Shown one piece after another: positions 25,774 through 33,634 of a stretch of 44,648 nucleotides of DNA. This DNA comes from CAZEAN01 sp964510225 (GTDB lineage Bacteria; Planctomycetota; Planctomycetia; Isosphaerales; Isosphaeraceae). The stretch spans positions 1 through 44,648 of the forward strand of contig CAZEAN010000047.1 of NCBI GenBank assembly GCA_964510225.1, given 5' to 3'. The notes beneath the pieces were generated by a model. That model was given only the letters and a program-made list of their open reading frames with translations, made no database searches and had not been told where the DNA came from. The translations under genes and the position numbers were made by a program. The first letter of the stretch is position 1. Each line of letters opens with the position of its first letter.

Positions 25774-27555
25774 ATGAACTCCATCCAGGTTGTGGCCGTT
25801 CTCTCGCTATCCCTAGCGCTGGTCGGCTGCAGTGGTGATTCTCCACCACCAGATCTTCAAGGGAAGGGGGGAGGTCAGGGGGAGCCTGACTCTGAACAGC
25901 TCAATCCTCAAACAGAGTCGGCGGTTCGTGCGGAGGCAACTCAGATTCCTGAGACCGAGTGGCTCCAACTCCTCCTTCCTGATCATCCCTCGATCGACCG
26001 AACTCGCGTGATTAAGGCGATCACTGCAAGTAACGATCAACGATTCGTGGCGCCTTTGATTGATTTGATTCGATTTATTGACGACCCCAACGAACGCTTG
26101 AGTATCGTGAAGGCGCTCACTGAACTGACCGGTGAAGACGTTCAGTCCTTCGAGGAGCCTTGGCGTGACCTCTTGCTCTGGTACGGGCCCCGCGAAGATC
26201 TGGAGACTCCCCCTGGTTACCTCAACTGGAAGGGTGAACTCCATGCTCAACTAATTGATCCGCAGTTCAGGCGTTTCTTCCGGGAAGGATTCAAGACCAG
26301 AATTCGGCCCGAGGAAATCGTTTGGGGAGGGGTCAGAGTTGACGGCATTCCCGCCCTCGTCAATCCGACCATGATCCCCGCTGACGAGGCGAGCTTCCTT
26401 CAGGACGACGAGCCGGTTTTCGGCGTCAGCATCAACAATGATGATCGCGCTTATCCCCTCCGGATCGCTGATTGGCATGAGATGGTCAACGACAAGGTTG
26501 GAGGCAAGAACGTAGCCTTGGCGTACTGTACGCTCTGTGGTGCTGGGATTCTTTACGACACCGAAGTTAACGGGCGGACCTTCGAGTTCGGCTCGTCAGG
26601 CTTCCTCTACCGTTCCAATAAATTGATGTACGATCGCGAAACCGACACCCTCTGGAACCAATTCACGGGCAAACCTGTCCTAGGTCCTCTGGTCGGTGAA
26701 GAGATCCGGCTCGACGTCCTCCCCGTCGTCTTGACTTCATGGAGCGACTGGAAATCCGAGCACCCGAAGACGCGAGTTGCTGACTTAGACACAGGCTTTC
26801 AGCGCAAGTACCGTATCGGCCTCCCCTACGGACGCTACTTTGCCGACCCAGGGACCATGTTTCCCGTCTGGGGACAAGACGATCCCGAACGATCAAAAGC
26901 ACGGATCTTTGTCGTTTCCGCTGGGGGTGAGTTCAAGGCCTATCCCTTGGAGTCTATCCAATCGGAGGGAGGGATCATCAACGATCAAATTGGATCCATC
27001 CCAGTCGTCATCGCGGCTCCGAATACCAAGCGATCAGTCGGACTACCGGAGCGTTGGAAGGAATCGCTCCGGAGTCTCACGGGGAATGGTCGCGTTGTCC
27101 AAACCGCTGCCGATCTCAGAGCGGAGGACGTGCGCGAGGTCATTAGCCAGCATCCCGAACTCGCCGAAGAGCTAACTGAGGAGATCCTCCTTGGGATGCC
27201 GACTATGGAACGGCTAGAGGTGCTTCACGAGTTCACCCCGGGCACTCGAGAAGGTCGGAGATCCGTCCCTGGTCAACTCACTCCCTCACTACGGAACCTC
27301 GTGGCGCAACGTGGACTGATCGGGGAGGCAAGGGCCTTTAAGCGTGGTGATCGAACGTTCCGACTCTTAGACGAGCGAGTCGGCACCACCCTCGTCGACG
27401 AAGGAGGTCTGACTTGGAGAGTCACGGAAGATGCACTCGTATCGGACCGAGGGGACCAATTGCTTAGGTTGGGAAGCCACCTTGCATTTCGGTTCGGCTG
27501 GGATGCGTTCTATCCACGGGGAGCAATCTACCAGAAGATCGATTCCGAACCATAG
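25774..27555 (+). CDS. DUF3179 lipoprotein
   Basis: A 593-residue lipoprotein. A hydrophobic signal ends in lipobox L-V-G-C with Cys 19, followed by a low-complexity Gly/Gln/Pro linker. Residues about 65-130 look like short helical (HEAT-like) repeats. The DUF3179 domain fills about 170-410: A-Y-P-L-R-I-A-D-W-H-E-M-V-N-D, A-Y-C-T-L-C-G-A-G, then G-F-L-Y-R-S-N-K-L-M-Y-D and L-W-N-Q-F-T-G. The C-terminal 170 residues have no recognised domain. It starts 8 bases after the kinase stop, so the two are very likely one operon and it may serve in the same pathway at the cell envelope. The biochemical function of DUF3179 is not established; the two Cys of C-T-L-C are typical of the family. Confidence 0.9.
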   Translation: MNSIQVVAVLSLSLALVGCSGDSPPPDLQGKGGGQGEPDSEQLNPQTESAVRAEATQIPETEWLQLLLPDHPSIDRTRVIKAITASNDQRFVAPLIDLIRFIDDPNERLSIVKALTELTGEDVQSFEEPWRDLLLWYGPREDLETPPGYLNWKGELHAQLIDPQFRRFFREGFKTRIRPEEIVWGGVRVDGIPALVNPTMIPADEASFLQDDEPVFGVSINNDDRAYPLRIADWHEMVNDKVGGKNVALAYCTLCGAGILYDTEVNGRTFEFGSSGFLYRSNKLMYDRETDTLWNQFTGKPVLGPLVGEEIRLDVLPVVLTSWSDWKSEHPKTRVADLDTGFQRKYRIGLPYGRYFADPGTMFPVWGQDDPERSKARIFVVSAGGEFKAYPLESIQSEGGIINDQIGSIPVVIAAPNTKRSVGLPERWKESLRSLTGNGRVVQTAADLRAEDVREVISQHPELAEELTEEILLGMPTMERLEVLHEFTPGTREGRRSVPGQLTPSLRNLVAQRGLIGEARAFKRGDRTFRLLDERVGTTLVDEGGLTWRVTEDALVSDRGDQLLRLGSHLAFRFGWDAFYPRGAIYQKIDSEP

Positions 27556-27615
27556 CGTGAGGTCGTTGCAACGCCCTCGGACTCACCCGGCGCAATTTAC
27601 CACTGATCTTGAATC

Positions 27616-27649
27616 GAGCCCCATAAAGTAAGCTACGCTTGTGGGGCTC
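27616..27649. repeat. Inverted repeat before the 81-aa gene
   Basis: GAGCCCCA (27616-27623) and TGGGGCTC (27642-27649) form an 8-bp stem with an inner AAGC/GCTT pairing. There is no U run. It lies about 60 bases past the DUF3179 stop and about 30 bases before ATG 27678. It could be a terminator-like 3' end of the kinase/DUF3179 transcript or a leader structure of the small gene. Confidence 0.6.
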
Positions 27650-27677
27650 ACCCACTTTACACAAAGGAGCTGAATTG

Positions 27678-27923
27678 ATGAAAACCTACTCCAGCGAAGG
27701 TGAAATCGACGAAAATGGCCTCCTCAAGTTGACCTTTTCGACCGACCTCCCGGCGGGACCTGTTGATGTTGTCGTGACAGTCAGTCCTCGAGAGCCTGAG
27801 ATCGACTCCCAAACCGCCAAGAAGATCTCCAAGATCCGGATTCCGAGTGACAACGAACTAGTCGAGGATCTCAACGCTGTGGACGATGAAATCCGACGGA
27901 AAGCGGCTGATAATTCAAACTAA
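27678..27923 (+). CDS. 81-aa hypothetical protein, antitoxin-like N-terminus
   Basis: ATG 27678 has a strong AAGGAG Shine-Dalgarno at 27664-27669; the longer open frame from 27639 lacks one. The protein is acidic. The first about 40 residues (M-K-T-Y-S-S-E-G-E-I-D-E-N-G-L-L-K-L then L-P-A-G-P-V-D-V-V-V-T-V) show a beta pattern seen in small cognate antitoxins of the 'dl-P-p-G-x-v-x-V-x-v' type. The rest is helical and charged. No partner toxin (PIN, RelE or similar) lies after it; 168 bases later the cysH gene begins. I do not recognise a family with certainty. It could be an orphan antitoxin remnant or an unrelated small protein. Confidence 0.6.
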   Translation: MKTYSSEGEIDENGLLKLTFSTDLPAGPVDVVVTVSPREPEIDSQTAKKISKIRIPSDNELVEDLNAVDDEIRRKAADNSN

Positions 27924-28015
27924 AGCTGTGCGGTATCGTGATGGTGAGACAAGCTCAACGATCACGATCATGAAACGCCCCGGGATTGAGCATGTCGGGT
28001 TCCGCAACGAAATCC

Positions 28016-28069
28016 GGAGCAACAACGAGGATGAGGAGACGAGTCAGACTCCTCCGGAGTTGTTGCTCC
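28016..28069 (+). promoter_or_regulatory. Nested leader hairpin upstream of cysH
   Basis: A perfect 11-bp outer stem (GGAGCAACAAC at 28016-28026, GTTGTTGCTCC at 28059-28069) encloses a 6-bp inner stem (GAGGAG at 28033-28038, CTCCTC at 28049-28054) with a 10-base loop. The loop region also holds a competing GAGTC-A-GACTC palindrome (28041-28051). It ends 22 bases before the cysH ATG, and no U run follows. Several CTCC copies can pair with the GGGAG Shine-Dalgarno at 28078-28082. It is a candidate cis-regulatory RNA structure; no known riboswitch class was recognised. Confidence 0.65.
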
Positions 28070-28091
28070 AACGAGTCGGGAGAATCCGGTT

Positions 28092-28847
28092 ATGCTTACC
28101 CTTGATGTGCCAACAGGTCTCTCCAAGAAACAGCCACAAGCAATCAGTCGGAACGTTACTCGAACGTCGGTTGAAATCGATGCGATGAGTGCGTTGGGAT
28201 TGGTGCATTGGAGTGTTGATCGATTCGGGGACGGTTTGGTAATGACCACAAGCTTCGGGATCCAGTCGGCGGTCATGCTCCATTTGGCCTCCCGCGTCAG
28301 ACCTGAGATCCCAGTAATCTGGGTTGATACTGGTTACCTTCCTCCCGAGACGTACCGATTTGCTGAAGAATTGACGGATCGCCTCAATCTTAATCTTCAT
28401 GTCGTTCAGTCGCGGATCTCACCCGCGCGGATGGAAGCGACCCTCGGCCGACTCTGGGAAAGTGACGACGTAGACGAACTAAACCTCTACGACCGAATCC
28501 GCAAGGTGGCCCCACTCCGAGAAGCGCTGGTCCGGTTAAGAGCGACCGCTTGGCTCGCAGGTCTCCGCGCCACTCAGACGTCCTTCCGGAAATCACTAGA
28601 TCGAGTGAGTTTCGATGCGGGACGAGCTAAAATCTTACCGATCCTCTATTGGTCATCTGCTCAAATGCATCTTTATCTAAAGAAAAACAATCTTCCCTAT
28701 CATCCGTTATTCGAAGAAGGTTATATGACGGTTGGCGATGCCCATTCGAGCCGACCAGTTACGGCCGAAGATGGCTCCGAACGGGATACCAGATTCCAAG
28801 GTCGGAAGCAGGAATGTGGCATCCACCTGCCTGGAGCGATGAGATAG
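28092..28847 (+). CDS. cysH: Phosphoadenylyl-sulfate (PAPS) reductase, CysH family
   Basis: A 251-residue protein of the usual CysH length. It should reduce PAPS to sulfite with thioredoxin or glutaredoxin electrons, in the cytoplasm, in assimilatory sulfate reduction. The ATP-pyrophosphatase-like loop is T-S-F-G-I-Q-S near residues 54-60. The catalytic Cys 242 is in the C-terminal K-Q-E-C-G-I-H-L-P-G motif, typical of CysH. The paired Cys (CC...CXXC) that bind a 4Fe-4S cluster in APS reductases are absent, which favours PAPS over APS as substrate. No other sulfate-assimilation gene (cysD, cysN, cysI) is visible in the window, so it is solitary here. ATG 28092 follows a GGGAG (28078-28082) at 9 bases and a structured leader. 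Confidence 0.92.
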   Translation: MLTLDVPTGLSKKQPQAISRNVTRTSVEIDAMSALGLVHWSVDRFGDGLVMTTSFGIQSAVMLHLASRVRPEIPVIWVDTGYLPPETYRFAEELTDRLNLNLHVVQSRISPARMEATLGRLWESDDVDELNLYDRIRKVAPLREALVRLRATAWLAGLRATQTSFRKSLDRVSFDAGRAKILPILYWSSAQMHLYLKKNNLPYHPLFEEGYMTVGDAHSSRPVTAEDGSERDTRFQGRKQECGIHLPGAMR

Positions 28848-28874
28848 TGGCAGATGTCGCAAGGGTGATAGACA

Positions 28875-28915
28875 CTGGCTCCCCCGTCATTCACGTTAGG
28901 ATTTGGTGGAGCCAG
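28875..28915. terminator. Hairpin between convergent genes
   Basis: CTGGCTCC (28875-28882) and GGAGCCAG (28908-28915) form an 8-bp stem with a 25-base loop, between the cysH stop and the stop of the PSCyt/WD40 gene. There is no U run on either side. It could be a weak bidirectional 3'-end structure. Confidence 0.4.
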
Positions 28916-28942
28916 CGACCGTACAACGCCCAATGATGGGAG

Positions 28943-31087
28943 TCATTCCTCTAAACCGGTGGAGGCCGTAGCCTCTTGGGCTTCGAGTTCAGCCTGGAGC
29001 CGGTCGAGGTGATCTTCCAATGCCTCTACGGCAGTCGCCAATGAATTGGCACTCGGCTCTCGCGCTTGAACAGCAGCGACGGCCTGGTCACGTTGGGCAA
29101 GGGACTCGTCGAGCGCCGCACGAGCCGTTGCGACTCTCGCTCTTACCTCTTCCAGTTCGACTTCTGCTGATCGCAGTGCAGTCGATGCCGCACGCCGTCT
29201 CTGGGTTGCGGCCGCTAAAGCCTGACTCGTGGTATGAATCGACGATCCCGATTCGATTGCTTGTGCTAAAGCGGTCACAATCGATTGAAGTGCAGTTGTT
29301 CTTTTGTTGTACTCGGCTTCGTCCACCACTGTCCCAGCGGCGACCGACTCCCTCAACTGTTTCGCTTGAGTCACTGCATTGGTTGTCGAAGTCGCTAGGG
29401 CTGCTAGTGCTTCCGTGTCAAGGTCAGACGCATGAAGGTACGCGGATCTTGCTTCCTGAAGCTTCGCGGTTGCCTGTTCAAGTGTAGATTGAGCGATACC
29501 TAGTTTCTTCTGCAGGGGTGCAGTTTCGGCTTCGATGGCTTTAAGTGCTTCTTCCGCCCTGGAGACTCGTTGTTGAGCAACGCTGAGTGCCTCCTGAAGG
29601 GGTTTCAATTCCTCCAACGCTTGGTCGGCTCGAAGTTGAGCCGCGTTGTGTCGTTCTCGGATCAGCGAGAGCCGATCTCGGATTGCAGTTGGGTTGGCGA
29701 TCAGATCGGAGCTTGCCTCGACATCCCCATCGGAGAAGACGCGGACCTCTCCATCGAAGGAGCCGGCGACGATTGTTGTGTCATCGTCGGCGATAGCGGC
29801 TTGGAGCGCGAACGATTCAAATCGCGGGAGGGTCTTGATCTCCTTGCCGTCTTGTGCCCAGAGCTTAACGCTTCGATCACGGCCAGAAGTGACAAGTCGG
29901 CCGTCTTTGGCGAACCGGACGGAGGTTGTTCCACCCCCGTGAGCGTTAAAGCTCCGGATCCTCTCCCCTTTAAAGAGATCCCAGAGCTTTACTGACGTAT
30001 CCTGTGATGAGGATGCGAGTACGTTTGAGTCTAGTCGCCAGCTCAGGTCAGTAATCATCTCCTTATGATCGTCCAAGGTATAGAACTCTCGGCCGGTGAA
30101 CGCCTCCCAAACAAAGAGGCCACCGTTACGATCCCCGGAGGCGAGCAAGACACCGTCCGGACTAAAGGCGACGGAAGTGACCCACTCGGTATGCTTTCGT
30201 TGCTCATAGACCAGTGCATTATCGCCCGTGCTGTAAACTCGGAGAACCTTACTTGGCCCACCGAGTGCGACGAGGGTTCGGTCAGGGCTAATGTCTGCCC
30301 CGAGCACCAGGTCATACTCATCACCGACTTCGATGACTCGGTCGCCCGACTTGATGTCCCAAACAACAACCCGACCGGACTGGCCACCACGACCACCCCC
30401 CGCCAGGAGAAGTTCACCGTCTCTTGTGAATTTCAAGACATGAACATCACCCTCAGGGAATGGAAGCACACCGACCAGTAATTCTTGGTCAAGGTCGTAT
30501 AAAAGTACCTGTTGGTGTTGACCAATGGCAACGAGTGGAGCCCAAGGGCTTGTCGCAAGGGCAAGGATTGCCCCAGGTCGCTGGTTAATGAGTACCGGTT
30601 CGGTTGAGACATCGGCGCCCGGCATAGCCGGATCTCCGGCAGGTCTTCCGATCGCATCGGGATCGAGCCGAAACTCCATCTTCGGTTTTTTCTTCAACGT
30701 TACGGCACTCCCTGCAGACTCGGGAGCACCCGCGATGATCCAATCCCGCAGAACCTCCAATTCCTGATCGGGTATCCGAGGTGCATTTGGAGGCATCTTC
30801 GGGGTCTCTTCGTGAGCAACCAGAAGGTAGAGCCAGCTATTCTCGGCGTCACCGGGCTCAATCACAGGACCTGAGCCACCACCCTCCATCAGAGTTGCAT
30901 AGGTGGTTAGGTTAAGGCCTCCCTTCTGATTGTCGGCGTTGTGGCAGGTAAAACAACGCGACCGGAAGACCTTCGTTGTAACGTCGTTGTAAGTTGGAGC
31001 TGTCTCCTGTGCCCGGAGCTGTTCCGCCACCGAGGCTCCGAGCAGGAGAACCAGGCCGATGCTGGTTCCAGTGATTGGCCGGATCAT
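28943..31087 (-). CDS. Cytochrome-like PSCyt1 + WD40 + coiled-coil protein
   Basis: The frame opens with a TTG at 31105 overlapping the stop of the upstream gene, but ATG 31087 has a GAGG Shine-Dalgarno 6 bases away and gives 714 residues. A signal peptide is at about 1-26. The cytochrome-like domain is at about 32-120 with C45-F-T-C48-H49 (CXXCH) and the G-G-L-N-L-x-T-Y / P-P-N segments. WD40 repeats follow at about 165-470, with S-G-D-R-N-G-G-L-F-V-W, S-S-S-Q-D-T-S-V-K-L-W-D and S-G-R-D-R-S-V-K-L-W. The final about 230 residues are an Ala/Glu/Gln-rich coiled coil. A possible haem and a propeller suggest an extracytoplasmic redox scaffold; the substrate is unknown. It is the last gene of the four-gene planctomycete cluster. 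Confidence 0.9.
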   Translation of the reverse strand: MIRPITGTSIGLVLLLGASVAEQLRAQETAPTYNDVTTKVFRSRCFTCHNADNQKGGLNLTTYATLMEGGGSGPVIEPGDAENSWLYLLVAHEETPKMPPNAPRIPDQELEVLRDWIIAGAPESAGSAVTLKKKPKMEFRLDPDAIGRPAGDPAMPGADVSTEPVLINQRPGAILALATSPWAPLVAIGQHQQVLLYDLDQELLVGVLPFPEGDVHVLKFTRDGELLLAGGGRGGQSGRVVVWDIKSGDRVIEVGDEYDLVLGADISPDRTLVALGGPSKVLRVYSTGDNALVYEQRKHTEWVTSVAFSPDGVLLASGDRNGGLFVWEAFTGREFYTLDDHKEMITDLSWRLDSNVLASSSQDTSVKLWDLFKGERIRSFNAHGGGTTSVRFAKDGRLVTSGRDRSVKLWAQDGKEIKTLPRFESFALQAAIADDDTTIVAGSFDGEVRVFSDGDVEASSDLIANPTAIRDRLSLIRERHNAAQLRADQALEELKPLQEALSVAQQRVSRAEEALKAIEAETAPLQKKLGIAQSTLEQATAKLQEARSAYLHASDLDTEALAALATSTTNAVTQAKQLRESVAAGTVVDEAEYNKRTTALQSIVTALAQAIESGSSIHTTSQALAAATQRRRAASTALRSAEVELEEVRARVATARAALDESLAQRDQAVAAVQAREPSANSLATAVEALEDHLDRLQAELEAQEATASTGLEE

Positions 31088-31101
31088 GGTTGCCTCAAGG
31101 A

Positions 31102-33549
31102 TCAATGATTGAAGATGAATTCGCGACTATTCAGGAGTGCCCAGAAGGTGTCTTCGAGCCCTTGCCGAGGATCGGATCCTTCACCGAAGAGGGGAAGGAG
31201 CTGTGCGAGTTCTTCGGCGGTCGGGCGGCGGATCAGACATCGAAGATAGAGTTCGCTTATCATCTCTTTAGGGGAGAGACCGGACTCAAGGAGTTCCGGC
31301 ACCACAGGGCTCTGTCGGATCTTGCTGTTACTGGTTGAGCCGTTTAGGAGGTGGAGTGCTTGTGAGAGGGTTGGCTCGATCTTCACCTCACAGGAGCAGA
31401 CAGTCTCGCGAGTGGCGCGTCCGAATGTGCGGAGGAAGTACGTTGAGGTCCGGCCATCGGCAATCTGTACTGCTCGAGCCCCTTCCGGGAGGCCCCGGAA
31501 CTTGTCCGTGGTCGCCGTGACCTGACTGATCATGTCGAGGAGATTCTCTGCTTGAATTCTACGGAGATTGGCGTGGGCAAAGTTGACATCATCATGTGCA
31601 TTTGATTCGTTTCGGACTGTATCACGTTGATAAGCGTTGCTGTTGCAAATCTCTTGAACCAATGCTTTCAGATCATAGCCCGATTCGGTGAAGCGATCAG
31701 CCATCGCATCGAGTAGTTCCGGGTTCGATGCCGGATTGCTGACACGGACGTCATCAACAGGGTCAATAATTCCGAGTCCAAAGAAGTGAGCCCAGACCCG
31801 GTTGACGAAGCTCTTGGCAAACCATTCATTCTGGGGTGAAGCGAGCCATTCGGCGAGCACAACTCGGCGGTCTTTCCCTTTGACGTCAGGAGTTTCGCCA
31901 CCGAGGAATTTAGGTGGCATCACCCGCCCTCCGACTGGGTGCTTGACCTCACCTCCACCCGAATTGAAGACGATGGTCTCGCGGTAGTCTTCGCCCCGCT
32001 TTCGGCCAACCTGAGAGAAGAACGCCACGAAGCCGTAATAGTCGTCCTGGGTCCAGCGATCGAACGGATGGTTATGGCATTGGGCACACTGAATTCGCAT
32101 CCCCATGAAGACCTGGGCAACGTTTTCCGCGAGGAGCTTTTGGTCGTTTGTCCCTTGGTAGAAGTTCGTCGCTGGTTCTTGGAACGTGCCCCCACTCGCA
32201 CCGAGGAGGTTTTGCACCATCTCGTCCATCGGCAGGTCATTTGAGAGCTGCTCGACGAGCCAATTGTAGTAAAGGTACATCCCCTTGTATTCGATCCGAT
32301 TATTCACTGTTCGGACCTGTAGCAACTCAGCCCATTTCTGGACCCAGAGCTCAGAGAAGTCTTTACGCGAGAGTAGTTCGTCAATTTTCTTCGATCGCTT
32401 CTCTGGGTCTTGGTCGTTCAAGAACGCACGAGTTTCTTCAGGTGTGGGGAGCAAGCCAACAAGGTCAATGGAGACGCGACGTAAGAAAACTTCGTCGGAG
32501 CAAAGCCCCGACGGTGCGACGCGGATCTTTCGGAGCTTATTGGCAACAAGAGTGTCAATGTAATTGACTTCTTGTTCTTCGGGATACGTGAACTCAAGCC
32601 CTTTGGGGAGGACGAGGAATTGTGTCCCGACAGTGAAGGTGTCAAACCGCGCCATCACAAACGCTTCTCCGCGCTCACCTCCGGTCACCAACCCCGCTTG
32701 ATCGACCGCTGCTGAATTCTCGTTGTTGGTGAGGTAGACCGCGAGATCGCTCACATCGCGATCGGTTCCGTCTGAGTACTGTGCAAGAACTGTGAGCTGT
32801 TGGGTCGATCCTTTTCCGTCGAGAACCGCTTGTTCTGGGTAAATGGAAACATTGGTAATTGTCGGGAGTGTTTCAACATCATCATTCGGCGCACCCTCAG
32901 CGATCCATTCGTGGAGGGTCTGATACAGAGGACTCTCGGGCGTGAAACGCTGACCCCCTGAGTGTGGCACCGCACCACAACCTTTTTCCAACAGGGTACT
33001 CGCGGCGGGAATCGCAAGATTGACACGACGCCCTGGCATCTCGTAGAGAAGTCGCTGATAGTCGCCTTCGGGATCGAACCCGAAGAGGGAGAGTCGAAAC
33101 CCATCCTTGCCCCGAGCCGCGCCGTGACAGCTCCCGGTGTTGCACCCTGCTTTCATGAAGACTGGCATGATGTCGAGCCGGTAACGCAACGAGGGATGTT
33201 CGTCCGCTCGCTCTACTTGTACAGGGAGCGTGGCGGTCTGATCACCAAAGCACACGTGAAGTGTTGTGTTACCGTTGGACTTCGGCAGGAATGTCGCTTG
33301 ATCGATCTCCACCAACGACGGGTTATCAAGTTTGAAGGTAGTGGACGAAGTGACATCCTTTGTGATACCGTCTTCGAAGCGAGCCTGCACCACGACCGAC
33401 TGTTGGTCACGATCAGTCGTTAACTTAATCTGTTGCGGAAAGACGTGAAGCTCAGTGACTTTGGTTTCTGAACCGTAAGAAGGGCAAACAAGGCCAAAGC
33501 ACACGAGTGCACTCGCAAGCGCAACGCGTGTCGATGCGAGATTGGTCAA
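31102..33549 (-). CDS. DUF1549/DUF1553 cytochrome-like protein with Ig-like domains (TTG start)
   Basis: The open frame extends back to 33921, deep inside the upstream gene, but a TTG at 33549 has AAGGAG 8 bases upstream and opens directly into a signal peptide (A-S-T-R-V-A-L-A-S-A-L-V-C-F-G), giving 815 residues. Two bacterial Ig-like (Big2) domains lie at about 25-110 and 230-315. A PSCyt segment is between them with C-N-T-G-S-C-H (about 135-141), a CX4CH rather than CXXCH spacing. DUF1549 spans about 325-530 and contains C-A-Q-C-H (about 488), a regular CXXCH; DUF1553 is at about 555-800. In planctomycetes DUF1549/DUF1553 proteins are regularly encoded with DUF1501 proteins, as here. The biochemical role of these domains is not known. 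Confidence 0.9.
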   Translation of the reverse strand: MTNLASTRVALASALVCFGLVCPSYGSETKVTELHVFPQQIKLTTDRDQQSVVVQARFEDGITKDVTSSTTFKLDNPSLVEIDQATFLPKSNGNTTLHVCFGDQTATLPVQVERADEHPSLRYRLDIMPVFMKAGCNTGSCHGAARGKDGFRLSLFGFDPEGDYQRLLYEMPGRRVNLAIPAASTLLEKGCGAVPHSGGQRFTPESPLYQTLHEWIAEGAPNDDVETLPTITNVSIYPEQAVLDGKGSTQQLTVLAQYSDGTDRDVSDLAVYLTNNENSAAVDQAGLVTGGERGEAFVMARFDTFTVGTQFLVLPKGLEFTYPEEQEVNYIDTLVANKLRKIRVAPSGLCSDEVFLRRVSIDLVGLLPTPEETRAFLNDQDPEKRSKKIDELLSRKDFSELWVQKWAELLQVRTVNNRIEYKGMYLYYNWLVEQLSNDLPMDEMVQNLLGASGGTFQEPATNFYQGTNDQKLLAENVAQVFMGMRIQCAQCHNHPFDRWTQDDYYGFVAFFSQVGRKRGEDYRETIVFNSGGGEVKHPVGGRVMPPKFLGGETPDVKGKDRRVVLAEWLASPQNEWFAKSFVNRVWAHFFGLGIIDPVDDVRVSNPASNPELLDAMADRFTESGYDLKALVQEICNSNAYQRDTVRNESNAHDDVNFAHANLRRIQAENLLDMISQVTATTDKFRGLPEGARAVQIADGRTSTYFLRTFGRATRETVCSCEVKIEPTLSQALHLLNGSTSNSKIRQSPVVPELLESGLSPKEMISELYLRCLIRRPTAEELAQLLPLFGEGSDPRQGLEDTFWALLNSREFIFNH

Positions 33550-33634
33550 GGTGATTTCTCCTTCAAATTGCGTCGTTGATTCGTCGTCGGCTGCATCAGT
33601 CCTGTGTCTGTCATTGAGGGCGGGAAGCCCGAAG

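Noticed and set aside
27886..28188. 100-aa open frame between the small hypothetical gene and cysH
   Set aside because: Overlaps both genes in another frame, covers the structured leader of cysH and has no recognisable motif.
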